This document shows, in pieces, positions 1 to 7,587 of a stretch of 64,000 bases of DNA. Origin of the DNA: Pelomonas sp. Root1444 (GTDB taxonomy: Bacteria > Pseudomonadota > Gammaproteobacteria > Burkholderiales > Burkholderiaceae_C); the NCBI RefSeq assembly GCF_001426885.1, contig NZ_LMFP01000008.1, forward strand, positions 132,570 through 196,569. The letters run 5' to 3'. A program made the position numbers and the translations under genes. The notes under the pieces were generated by a model that saw nothing but the letters and a program-made list of their open reading frames with translations, had not been told where the DNA came from and did not search any database. Numbering within the stretch: position 1 is the stretch's first letter; each line of letters starts with the position of its first letter.

Positions 1-390
1 GGGCGCCGGGCGAGGCCGTCCGACGCCAAGCCCGCACGCCTCCGACAGGCTCCGCGCGTCGGCGTGCTTCGCCTGATCCAGGAGCCCAACCAGCGCTCCC
101 TCGGGCGGGATGTCGGCCCGCGGCCGTGCAAAGAAAAGGCCCGATACCTCGGTACCGGGCCTTCTGTCGGTCTGCCAATAGAGCAGCTGCTTCAGCTGCA
201 ACTCTGGCTCGCGACGATTCAAATCTAGGCGAGCGACCGCGAGGCCGTCCCTTCACCAAGGCCACGCCGTCCCGTAGGCGATGTCCTATGTTTCGACCGC
301 TGAAGCCGCGGCCCCGGCTTTTCCGGCATGGGGCGGGTGTGATGTTTGCCCCCAGTGGCGCAGGCCGCGAGGCTGCAAAAGGAGACAAAC
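1..390. other. Left edge, no convincing gene
   Basis: This stretch before the first clear gene holds one good hairpin (131-163) and little else. On the minus strand a reading frame stays open from a possible TTG at 222 to the window edge. Its 74 codons have the G/C third-position bias of real genes (it contains, for example, LKQLLYWQTD), but it has no ribosome binding site and runs through the hairpin. I cannot decide whether it is the start of a gene continuing beyond the window. A T-loop-like string (GATTCAAATC near 216-225) does not sit in a cloverleaf. Confidence 0.4.
131..163 (-). terminator. Intrinsic terminator-like hairpin, minus strand
   Basis: The arms 136-148 (AAGGCCCGATACC) and 151-163 (GGTACCGGGCCTT) pair over 13 positions with one mismatch. 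Read on the minus strand, the stem is followed by TTCTTT, the usual U-rich tail. On the plus strand the tail is poor in T. No minus-strand gene that it would serve is evident just to its right. Confidence 0.45.
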
Positions 391-654
391 ATGAACCTTG
401 TTCTGTGGTGCATCACAGGCACGTTGATCGCCGTGCTGTCCAGCTTCCGCACGACGACGCTCGGACGCCTGCGCCTGCTGGTCGAGGTCGCCTTCAGTGG
501 CCTGGGTGCGGTGGTGGGCGGCATGCTGGCGGTGCCGCGCGAGCACTGGCTGTCCGCCGACACGCATTGGCCCGGCATCGCCGCCGCGATCATCGGGGCG
601 GTGATGCTGCTGGGCGTGGCGAACCTGCGCGCGATGCGCAGCCAGATGCCCTGA
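391..654 (+). CDS. GlsB/YeaQ-like small membrane protein
   Basis: An 87-residue integral membrane protein. The start at 391 is fixed by AAAGGAGA six bases upstream. The segments around residues 1-17, 28-47 and 61-78 are hydrophobic. The glycine-rich middle segment (SGLGAVVGGML) and the closing IIGAVMLLGVANL segment resemble the transglycosylase-associated (GlsB/YeaQ) family, small inner-membrane proteins often linked to stress. The family match is by pattern only, and no enzymatic residues are visible. It stands alone, convergent with the minus-strand gene that follows. Confidence 0.6.
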   Translation: MNLVLWCITGTLIAVLSSFRTTTLGRLRLLVEVAFSGLGAVVGGMLAVPREHWLSADTHWPGIAAAIIGAVMLLGVANLRAMRSQMP

Positions 655-686
655 GCCCGGAGCCGACAGCCGGGGGGCAGGGCCCC

Positions 687-1157
687 TTAGCGGCGGCGCA
701 GCGCGGCCAGCCCGGCTAGCGCGAGGCCCGCGCCGAAGGCGGTGTAGACCATCACGAGGCTGCGGTTGGACAGGCGCCGCTCGAACCCCGGCGTCAGCCG
801 TTCGGGCACGCAGGCCAGGTCGACGACCGCGGCCACCGCGCTGACGGCGACGGCGTCGGCCACCGCATGCGCCGGTGTCGCCGCGCCGCGGCGGGCGCGC
901 AGGCGCTCGTAGAAGCCGCACCACAGCAGCGCCGCGGCGAAATGCACAGCCGTGCCGGCCAATGTGTAGCGGGCCGACACGCCGTCCTGGCGCAGCGCCT
1001 TGCGCGCCCACAGCCAGTGGCTGATGGCGTTCACCGGTGCGGCGGCGCTGCCGGTCTCGGCGCGGCCGCGCCAAGCCAGCACGGCGGCCGACAGGCTGCT
1101 GGACAACAGGTCGCTGACCAGCAGCCGGCCGGCCAGATGGGAAAGCAGTGGTTTCAT
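687..1157 (-). CDS. Hypothetical integral membrane protein
   Basis: A 156-residue protein starting MKPLLSHLAG with about four hydrophobic segments (near residues 8-28, 55-75, 88-108 and 132-152). The composition is rich in Ala and Leu, with Arg-rich loops. I do not recognise a family. It is transcribed divergently from the SDR-DoxX gene with about 80 bases between the starts, so the two may share a control region. Longer versions of the frame reach to 1778 but overlap that gene on the other strand and are not credible. Confidence 0.55.
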   Translation of the reverse strand: MKPLLSHLAGRLLVSDLLSSSLSAAVLAWRGRAETGSAAAPVNAISHWLWARKALRQDGVSARYTLAGTAVHFAAALLWCGFYERLRARRGAATPAHAVADAVAVSAVAAVVDLACVPERLTPGFERRLSNRSLVMVYTAFGAGLALAGLAALRRR

Positions 1158-1236
1158 CGCGGTTCCGGTGCAGGGTCTGGATACGCCGCTGTCGGCAAGC
1201 GCCGTTCCACGGCATGCGCTTTGCCTGCTGGCGGGC

Positions 1237-2541
1237 ATGAAGATCCTGCTGACGGGTGCGACCGGCTTCATCGGCGGCCGGCTGCTGCGCGAGCTGCTGG
1301 CCGCTGGCCATCGCGTCGTCTGCGCGGGGCGCCGCCCGCCGCCCCTCGAGCATGCGCGCTGCAGCTGGCTCAAGCTGGAGTTCACGGCCACGCCGGCCGA
1401 CGTGTGGGTGGTGCACCTGGAGGACATCGACGCGGTGGTCAACGCGGTGGGCGTCTTCCGCGAGTGCGGCCGCGCGGCCAGCTTCGCCGCGGTGCACGTG
1501 CGCGGGCCGCAGGCACTGTTCGACGCCTGCGTCAGCGCGGGCGTGGTGCGCGTCGTGCAGGTGTCGGCGCTGGGCGCCGATGCACGCGCGCAGACGCCCT
1601 TCCTGCTCACCAAACACGAGGCCGATCGCCACCTGCTCTCGCTGCCGCTGGATGCCTGCGTGGCGCAGCCGTCGCTGGTCTTCGGGCCGGGCGGGGCCAG
1701 CTCGCAGCGCTTTCTCGCACTGGCCAGCCTGCCCGTCGTGCCACTGCCCGCGGGCGGCGGGCAGCGCATCCAACCCATCCACGTGGACGACGCGGCCGAG
1801 GCGCTGCGCAGCCTCGTCGAGGCACCGGCGGGCCAGTGGCGCGGGCGCCGCGTGGCCCTCGTCGGCCCGCGGCCGCTGACGCTGCGCGACTACCTGCTGG
1901 CGCTGCGCGGCGCGCTGGGCCTGCGCCAGCGCGTGCCGCTGCTGTCGGTGCCGGCCGCACTGGTGGGTTTGGCGGCGCGCCTGGGCGACTGGCGGCGCGA
2001 CGCGCTGCTGGACCGCGCGGCCTCGGCCATGCTGGCGCGTGGCAACACCGCCGACCCCGCGCCGCTGGCGCGCCTGCTGGGCCGCATGCCGCGTGCGCCG
2101 GCTGACTTCATCGCCCCCGACCACCGCGCCGCGCAGCGCGTGCTGGCGCAGCTGGGCTGGCTGCAGCCGCTGCTGCGCGGGTCGCTCGCGGTGGTGTGGC
2201 TGGCCAGCGCGGTCGTCTCGGTGGCGGTCTTTCCGCGGGCGCAGAGCTTGGAGCTGCTGGCGCGCTCCGGCGTGCCGGCCGAGCTGCTGGCACCGGCGTT
2301 GTGGGGCGCGGCCGGGCTGGACCTGCTGCTGGGCCTGCTGACGCTGGCGCCGCTGCGCTCGCGCCGCTGGCTGTGGGCGGCGCAGATCGGGCTGATCCTG
2401 TTCTACAGCGCCGTCATCGCGCTGCGCCTGCCGGAGTTCTGGCTGCATCCGTATGCTCCCATGGTCAAGAACCTGCCGATGCTGGCGCTGCTGATGCTGC
2501 TGTGGGTGCTGGAGCCGCGGAGGCCCGCATGGAGTACCTGA
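1237..2541 (+). CDS. SDR-family oxidoreductase fused to DoxX-like domain
   Basis: A 434-residue two-part protein. Residues 1 to about 290 form an extended/atypical short-chain dehydrogenase Rossmann fold with the NAD(P) motif GATGFIGG at 7-14. The catalytic Tyr of the YxxxK motif is replaced by Phe (F122-LLT-K126), as in several atypical SDRs that bind a nucleotide without classical catalysis. Residues about 310-425 form a four-helix DoxX-like membrane domain. The start at 1237 places the nucleotide-binding motif at the N-terminus as is normal; an upstream ATG at 1000 would overlap the divergent gene. The stop overlaps the next start by 13 bases, so this is the first gene of a three-gene membrane operon. 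Substrate unknown. Confidence 0.8.
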   Translation: MKILLTGATGFIGGRLLRELLAAGHRVVCAGRRPPPLEHARCSWLKLEFTATPADVWVVHLEDIDAVVNAVGVFRECGRAASFAAVHVRGPQALFDACVSAGVVRVVQVSALGADARAQTPFLLTKHEADRHLLSLPLDACVAQPSLVFGPGGASSQRFLALASLPVVPLPAGGGQRIQPIHVDDAAEALRSLVEAPAGQWRGRRVALVGPRPLTLRDYLLALRGALGLRQRVPLLSVPAALVGLAARLGDWRRDALLDRAASAMLARGNTADPAPLARLLGRMPRAPADFIAPDHRAAQRVLAQLGWLQPLLRGSLAVVWLASAVVSVAVFPRAQSLELLARSGVPAELLAPALWGAAGLDLLLGLLTLAPLRSRRWLWAAQIGLILFYSAVIALRLPEFWLHPYAPMVKNLPMLALLMLLWVLEPRRPAWST

Positions 2542-2993
2542 TCGTCAAGTGGCTGCACGTGCTGTCCTCGACGCTGCTGTTCGGCACCGGCATCGGCTCG
2601 GCCTGGTACCTGCTCTTCACCAGCGTGACGCGCCAGCCGGCGGCCACCGCCATCGTCGTGCGGCGCGTCGTCTGGGCCGACTGGTGCTTCACGGCCACCA
2701 CCATGGTGTTCCAGCCGCTCAGCGGTGCCTACCTGGCCCATCTGGCCGGCATGCCGCTGTCGACGCGCTGGATCGCCTGGTCCTTCGCGCTGTACGCGTT
2801 GGCCGGCCTGTGCTGGCTGCCGGTGGTGGGGCTGCAGATGCGCATGCGCGACCTTGCCGAAGCCGCCACCGCCGCGGGCGAGCCGTTGCCGGCGCGGTAC
2901 TTCCGGCTGCTGAAGGTCTGGACGGTGCTGGGCGTGCCGGCCTTCCTCGCGCTGGTGGCGGTGTTCTGGCTGATGGTGGCCAAGCCGGCGTGA
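2529..2993 (+). CDS. DUF2269 integral membrane protein
   Basis: A 154-residue inner-membrane protein with four hydrophobic segments. The N-terminal pattern WLHVLSSTLLFGTGIGSAW is typical of the DUF2269 family, which commonly sits beside SDR-DoxX genes. It overlaps the end of the upstream gene (translational coupling), and the next gene begins two bases after its stop. The function of the family is unknown. The conserved pairing suggests a membrane complex, possibly redox-related (inference). Confidence 0.75.
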   Translation: MEYLIVKWLHVLSSTLLFGTGIGSAWYLLFTSVTRQPAATAIVVRRVVWADWCFTATTMVFQPLSGAYLAHLAGMPLSTRWIAWSFALYALAGLCWLPVVGLQMRMRDLAEAATAAGEPLPARYFRLLKVWTVLGVPAFLALVAVFWLMVAKPA

Positions 2994-2994
2994 C

Positions 2995-3564
2995 ATGAAC
3001 GACAGCGCCGCCATCGTCCAGGGCCTGCTGGCCTTCGTCTGGGCTCCGCTGCTGGTGCTGGCCGGCGTGCTGGACTGGGCCTGCCACCGGCGGCTGCGCA
3101 TCGAGCACACGTCGGGGCTGCGCGAATCGCTGCTGCACCTGCTGATGCTGGCGCTGCTCGGCACGGCCATCCTGGGCGGGCTGTTCCTGGCGCCGACGGC
3201 CGGGCTGTTCGCGCTGGTGCTGGCGGCGCTGCTGTTGCACGAGGCCGCCTACGCGACCGACTTGCAGGTGGCGCTCGCAAGCCGCCGCATCCCGGCGCTG
3301 GAGCAGTGGGTGCATGGCTTCCAGCATCTGCTCCCCTGGGCAGGTCTCGCGGGCCTGCTCGCACTGGCACCGGGGCAGACGCTGGCGCTGATCGGCCAGT
3401 CGAGCGAGGCGCCGGACTGGGCACTGCGGCTGAAGTCGCCGCTGCCGCCCTGGCCCTACACGATCGCGCTGCTGGCAGCGGCGCTGTTGTTCAACGGGCT
3501 GCCCTTCCTCGCGGAAGCGTGGCGCAGCGCCCGCGCTGCGGCACGGTCAGCGGATGGTGCGTGA
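2995..3564 (+). CDS. Hypothetical integral membrane protein
   Basis: A 189-residue protein with about five hydrophobic segments and a DWACHRRLRIE motif after the first. No family is recognised with certainty. It is the third gene of the SDR-DoxX / DUF2269 operon, starting one base after the previous stop. Its last 18 bases overlap the convergent DUF2231 gene. Confidence 0.6.
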   Translation: MNDSAAIVQGLLAFVWAPLLVLAGVLDWACHRRLRIEHTSGLRESLLHLLMLALLGTAILGGLFLAPTAGLFALVLAALLLHEAAYATDLQVALASRRIPALEQWVHGFQHLLPWAGLAGLLALAPGQTLALIGQSSEAPDWALRLKSPLPPWPYTIALLAAALLFNGLPFLAEAWRSARAAARSADGA

Positions 3565-4062
3565 GCCGCCGCTGGCCAGCGGGCGCGCGTCGCGGTGGCT
3601 GAGCGAGCTCGGCGCATCCAGGTGCGCGCCGTCGGAGACGCCCACGCCCAGCCGGTCGACCAGCTCGCCGCCGAGCCAGGCCGTCACCAGCGACAGGCCG
3701 GCGCCGCCGAAGGACAGCACCAGTGCCAGCGCGGGCGGCGCGCCGGGGTCTGCGCTGCGCAGCCAGGCGCTGGCGGCGAACAACGCCAGCACGACGACAT
3801 TGCCCGTCGCGTGCATGGCGCCCACCGACTTGGCGCGCGTGCCGGCCGGGATGGCCAGCCAGTCGATGGTGCCGAAGGGCGCGGCCACCAGCCCGGCCAC
3901 GACGCCGGCCAGGATGAGGTAGTAGGCGACCACGGCCATCAGGCTGAAGTTCATGCCCAGGGCCAGCAGGTCGAAGACCACCGAGGCGCCGAGCAGGCCG
4001 AGCGGGAACACGACCAGCATCTGGTGCACCGGATGGCCGAGAAGTCGGGCTTTGCTTTCCAT
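3547..4062 (-). CDS. DUF2231 membrane protein
   Basis: A 171-residue predicted inner-membrane protein with four transmembrane segments. The N-terminal GHPVHQMLVVFPLGLL motif is characteristic of DUF2231 proteins; a His pair in a hydrophobic setting suggests possible metal or heme contact in the family. A GGGGA ribosome binding sequence precedes the ATG at 4062. It is transcribed convergently with the SDR-DoxX operon. The role is unknown. Confidence 0.75.
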   Translation of the reverse strand: MESKARLLGHPVHQMLVVFPLGLLGASVVFDLLALGMNFSLMAVVAYYLILAGVVAGLVAAPFGTIDWLAIPAGTRAKSVGAMHATGNVVVLALFAASAWLRSADPGAPPALALVLSFGGAGLSLVTAWLGGELVDRLGVGVSDGAHLDAPSSLSHRDARPLASGGSRTIR

Positions 4063-4171
4063 GGAGATCCCCAGTTGAACCGGCCAGGGCGCCGGCCTGA
4101 ACCAGCGGCAAGAACGGCACCCGGCGGCACCCGTGTGCCGACTGCAAATCTGACGCGCCCCGCGGCAAGGA

Positions 4172-5917
4172 TTACGTGTTCTTCAGCTTGGACGGCGGGT
4201 TGGCGGCCGCCGGCTTGCCGTCCGCGGGCGCGTCGGCCGGCGCGGCCGGCGGCGTCTTGGAGAGTTTCCAGCGCCCGCCGCCGGTGAGCTGCAGCACGCG
4301 GCGGTGGAAGCCCGCGACGGCGGCGCGGTGGGCGATGCTGATCAGCGTCGTGCCGCGCTGGGCCAGGCGCTCGTACAGGCGCTTCTGGTTGGCATCGTCC
4401 AGCGCGCTGGTGGCCTCGTCGAGGATGGCCACGCGTGGCGCATGCACCAGCAGCCGCGCGAAGGCCAGGCGCTGCTGCTCGCCGCCGCTGAGCAGCTTCT
4501 CCCAGTCCTCGCTGCGGTCCAGGCCGGCGTCGCCCTCGGCGAGGTGGCGCAGCTGCACCTCGTCCAGCACCTTCAGCAGCGCCGCGTCGTCCTTGTCGGT
4601 GTGGGTGCTGGGGTAGATGAGCTGGCTGCGCAGCGAGCCGGTCTGCAGGTAGGGGCGCTGCGGCAGGAAGAACACGTCATCCTGCGGCGGGTGCTCGATC
4701 CTGCCGCCACCCTGCGTCCACAACCCGGCGATGGCGCGCAGCAGCGAACTCTTGCCGCAGCCGCTGGCGCCCGTGATCAGCAGCGATTCACCGGCCGGCA
4801 CGCTCAGCGACAGGTCCCGCACCAGCACCCGCTCGCTGTCGGGCGCCTTCACGGTCAGCTTGGACAGCTTGAGGTCCTGCGCCGGCTGCAGCTCGATGCC
4901 CGGCTCGGGCGGCGCTTCCTCCAGCTTGGCGGCCATGACGTGCAGGCGGTCGATGCCGGCGACGAAGCGCGACAGGCTCTCGAAGTTGTCGACGATCAGC
5001 GACACCGCGCTGAGCACCGCCGCGAAGGCGCCGCCGGCCTGCACCGCCTTGCCCACTTCCAGCTCGCCCGACAGCACCTGGCCGGCCAGCACGACGAAGG
5101 GCACCAGCAGGCTCAACTGGCTGAAGGAGCGCTGGAACAGGTTCAGCATGAACTGCGCGCGGATCATCTTCTTGGTGTTGAGCAGCGCCGCGCGCAGGCG
5201 CTGGTCGAGCTGGTGGCGCTCCTGCTTCTCGCCGCGGTAGAAGGCGATGGACTCGGCGTTCTCCCGCAGCCGCATCAGCCGGAAGCGGAAGTCCGCCTCG
5301 CGCTTGAGCTGCCAGAAGTTCAGCCGGATCAGCGGCCGCCCGAACAGCAGCATGGACAGCCCAGTCCCCACCAGCGCGTAGACGATCAGGAAGGCCACCA
5401 GCATCTTCGACAGCGACCACAGCACGGCACTGAAGGCCACCAGCTGCATGGCCGAGCCGAGGAGGATGAGCAGGAAGTTCAGCGAGCGGCTGGTGAAGGT
5501 GTTGACGTCGTCGGCGATGCGCTGGTCGGGGTTGTCGACGCCGGCCAGCCGGAAGTAGGCGCGGTCGCCCAGATAGGCGTCCAGGAAGCGGTGCGTCAGC
5601 CAGCGGCGCCAGTCGTTGGCGTAGGCGTCGCGCGAGGCGTAGTACAGCGCGTAGACCGGCACCGCGATGCCCACCACCCACAGCATGCCGCGCACGGCCT
5701 CCCAGAAGCGCTCCTCGTCACGCGCCGACAGCGCCGACGTCAGCTCGCCGGTCTGCCGGTTGATCAGCACCGCGAGATGCGTGTCCAGCAGCATCAGTGC
5801 GATGAGACCCACGAGGACGGCCCAAGCGACCCGCTTGCGGTCGCCTTTCCAGTAGGGCTTCGCGACGATCAGAAAGCGGCCCCAGGCAGAGGGCGCGTTG
5901 GCGGCGGAGGAGGTCAT
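4172..5917 (-). CDS. ABC transporter, fused permease/ATPase, YddA/SbmA type
   Basis: A 581-residue half-transporter. The N-terminal part (about residues 25-330) is an SbmA/BacA-like membrane domain containing the conserved WRRWLTHRFLDAYL stretch. The C-terminal ATPase has Walker A (GASGCGKSS), the signature LLSGGEQQRLAFAR and Walker B (VAILDEATSAL), all intact. The last 30 residues are a low-complexity Ala/Pro/Lys tail. It resembles the COG4178 group (E. coli YddA, related to human ABCD peroxisomal importers), which probably works as a homodimer. The substrate cannot be inferred. It appears monocistronic; the 110 bases upstream separate it from the carbamoyltransferase-like gene. Confidence 0.85.
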   Translation of the reverse strand: MTSSAANAPSAWGRFLIVAKPYWKGDRKRVAWAVLVGLIALMLLDTHLAVLINRQTGELTSALSARDEERFWEAVRGMLWVVGIAVPVYALYYASRDAYANDWRRWLTHRFLDAYLGDRAYFRLAGVDNPDQRIADDVNTFTSRSLNFLLILLGSAMQLVAFSAVLWSLSKMLVAFLIVYALVGTGLSMLLFGRPLIRLNFWQLKREADFRFRLMRLRENAESIAFYRGEKQERHQLDQRLRAALLNTKKMIRAQFMLNLFQRSFSQLSLLVPFVVLAGQVLSGELEVGKAVQAGGAFAAVLSAVSLIVDNFESLSRFVAGIDRLHVMAAKLEEAPPEPGIELQPAQDLKLSKLTVKAPDSERVLVRDLSLSVPAGESLLITGASGCGKSSLLRAIAGLWTQGGGRIEHPPQDDVFFLPQRPYLQTGSLRSQLIYPSTHTDKDDAALLKVLDEVQLRHLAEGDAGLDRSEDWEKLLSGGEQQRLAFARLLVHAPRVAILDEATSALDDANQKRLYERLAQRGTTLISIAHRAAVAGFHRRVLQLTGGGRWKLSKTPPAAPADAPADGKPAAANPPSKLKNT

Positions 5918-6027
5918 GCGCGATGGCCGGGAGAAGGACAGCCAAGACTAGGCCCGCGCCGCCGCGCAGGGTTGTCGGACGGCATGCCGAGGCCGCGTCG
6001 CCTTTCGGCGCTTCCCCTGCCGTGTGC

Positions 6028-6522
6028 TCAGGCGAGCACGCTGCACAGCAAGGCTTGCAGCAAACGGTGCCGGCGGCTGGTTTCTTGTGCGGCATCCGGC
6101 TCGGCCGTCATCGGCACGGCGCCGGCATACAGCCGGTGGGCGGGGCTGCCGATGCCGTCGAACACCGGCACGCCGGCATCCCGGCTCAGCTGGCGCAGCT
6201 CGGCCTCTGCCAGCCCCTGGCATTCGATGGCGTCATAGAGCTGGCCGAGCAGTGCGGCGCGGTCACGCCGGCCGGCTTCCGGTGGGCTGTCGTTGCGCAC
6301 TCGCGCGACGTGGGCGCCGAGTTCGGTGGCTGCTGCGATGAACGCGGCCGCGGCCGGGCTGTCGTGGTCGGCGGTCAGCAACGCCAGGCGCTTGCCGCGC
6401 AACGGCTGCGGCAGGCCGGCGCCAGCGGCGGCACGGCCGAGCCGGTCGGCGCCGGCCGCGAGGGCGAGCAGGCCGCCGGGCGTGAGCGCGTCGATGGACC
6501 AGGGAAGGGCGAGTGTCGGCAT
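6028..6522 (-). CDS. Degenerate single-domain carbamoyltransferase homologue
   Basis: A 164-residue protein matching only the N-terminal (carbamoyl-phosphate binding) domain of ornithine/aspartate carbamoyltransferases. LRGKRLALL (41-49), the helix after residue 60, LYDAIECQG (95-103) and VPVFDGI (118-124) line up with the OTC core (for example YDGIQYRG and VPVWNGL in E. coli). The substrate-binding residues are gone: the SxRTR loop is SPAAA at 55-59 and the HPTQ motif is HRLY at 129-132. The second (amino-acid binding) domain is absent. It is therefore unlikely to be a transcarbamoylase, and may be a sensor or binding protein. The gene is divergent from a Crp/Fnr regulator and has an FNR-like box upstream. 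It is about half the family's usual length of some 310 residues. Confidence 0.7.
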   Translation of the reverse strand: MPTLALPWSIDALTPGGLLALAAGADRLGRAAAGAGLPQPLRGKRLALLTADHDSPAAAAFIAAATELGAHVARVRNDSPPEAGRRDRAALLGQLYDAIECQGLAEAELRQLSRDAGVPVFDGIGSPAHRLYAGAVPMTAEPDAAQETSRRHRLLQALLCSVLA

Positions 6523-6570
6523 GGATGGGATTCCGGTCCGGCAGTCTGCAGCCCGGGCCGCGCCGGGCCG

Positions 6571-6584
6571 CTGACGCAGATCAA
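6571..6584. promoter_or_regulatory. FNR-type box between OTC-like and crp/fnr genes
   Basis: CTGAC-GCAG-ATCAA matches the FNR/ANR/DNR consensus TTGAT-N4-ATCAA in 8 of 10 positions. It is centred 55 bases upstream of the OTC-like start codon on the minus strand. If it sits at -41.5, the -10 hexamer would be CAGACT (6548 to 6543 on the minus strand), which is acceptable. It lies about 170 bases upstream of the crp/fnr gene. Confidence 0.45.
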
Positions 6585-6753
6585 GCCGTTGCCAGGGCGC
6601 CCCACGCGCCGCAAGCCCCGCGACGGCGCCGTTTACCCACCGTTTACCGAGCATTACCGAGCCGTGCCGTCCATTGCCGGAGCGTTGTCCACCCGTTGTC
6701 GGCCGCTCCCTAAGCTTCTCCCCATCGAATCCAGCGCCCCAGGGAGCCCCCAG

Positions 6754-7533
6754 ATGATGACCGCCACCGCCACCGCCACCACCGCCCGCACCCCGATCGC
6801 CGCAACCCTGTTGCCGCCGCAGCGTCCGGCCGCCGGCCAGTCGGTCGTGGCCCAGCGCATCGCCGACACGCTGCGCCAGCTGCAGGAGCATGTCGCCATC
6901 ACGCGCCGCGTGCTGCATGCCGGCGACAGCCTGTACCAGGCGGGCGAGGACTTCGGCAGCCTGCATGTCGTGCACTCGGGCTTCTTCAAGACCATCAACC
7001 AGGCGGCCGATGGGCGCGAGCAGGTCGTCGGCCTGCACTTCAAGGGCGACTGGCTGGGCTTCGACGGCATCGCCGCCGGCCGCTACGGCTGCGACGCGGT
7101 GGCGCTGGACACCGGCGAGGTCTGGACGCTGCGCTACGACGCGCTGCTGGCCGCCTGCGCCCGCCACGCGCCGCTGCTGGGCCTGCTGCACGAGGCGATG
7201 AGCCGCGAGATCACCCGCGACCGCGACTCGCTGCTGTCGCTGTGCACGCTGTCGGCCGACGCCCGCGTGGCCGACTTCCTGCGTTACTGGGCCGAATCCA
7301 TGGGCCAGCGCGGCCTGCGCAACGACCAGATCACGCTGCGCATGACGCGCGCCGAGATCGGCAACTACCTGGGCATGACGCTGGAGACCGTGAGCCGGGC
7401 GCTGTCGCGCCTGTCGCGCGACAAGCTCATCGCCTTCCCCGAGCGCGGCCGCCGCGACGTCAGCATCCCCGACGTGCAGGCCCTGCACGCCTATGTGCAG
7501 CGCAGCCTGACGCCCAGCACGATGCTGCAGTGA
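6754..7533 (+). CDS. Crp/Fnr-family transcription regulator
   Basis: A 259-residue regulator starting at 6754, with AGGGAG eight bases upstream. The N-terminal half is a cyclic-nucleotide-type beta-barrel sensor domain. The C-terminal winged helix has EIGNYLGMTLETVSRALSRL, where the E-x-x-S-R pattern of the recognition helix matches that by which FNR reads TTGAT half sites. The N-terminal cysteine cluster of oxygen-sensing FNR is absent (the first 30 residues hold no Cys), so it is not an iron-sulfur sensor and is more like DNR/NnrR or orphan types (inference). It is divergent from the OTC-like gene. Two FNR-type boxes in this window (6571 and 10497) are natural candidate targets. Confidence 0.85.
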   Translation: MMTATATATTARTPIAATLLPPQRPAAGQSVVAQRIADTLRQLQEHVAITRRVLHAGDSLYQAGEDFGSLHVVHSGFFKTINQAADGREQVVGLHFKGDWLGFDGIAAGRYGCDAVALDTGEVWTLRYDALLAACARHAPLLGLLHEAMSREITRDRDSLLSLCTLSADARVADFLRYWAESMGQRGLRNDQITLRMTRAEIGNYLGMTLETVSRALSRLSRDKLIAFPERGRRDVSIPDVQALHAYVQRSLTPSTMLQ

Positions 7534-7587
7534 CCCTGGGCACCGCCCCGGGTGCGAGCGCAGCGGACCGGCCGGGCACGCCCGCGT

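Noticed and set aside
181..240. Possible tRNA (T-loop-like GATTCAAATC)
   Set aside because: The flanking bases do not form the five-pair T stem, and no acceptor or anticodon stems can be drawn.
286..2448. A 720-codon open frame on the minus strand
   Set aside because: It is antisense to the SDR-DoxX gene, is dominated by Arg, Gln and Ala, and has no domain. It is a GC-content shadow, like many other long antisense frames in this window.
6754..6850. Oxygen-sensing FNR identity for the Crp/Fnr regulator
   Set aside because: The N-terminal cysteine cluster needed for the 4Fe-4S centre is absent.
7534..7587. Terminator between the crp/fnr gene and the hybrid kinase
   Set aside because: The only pairing (GCACC/GGTGC) is short and lacks a T-run.
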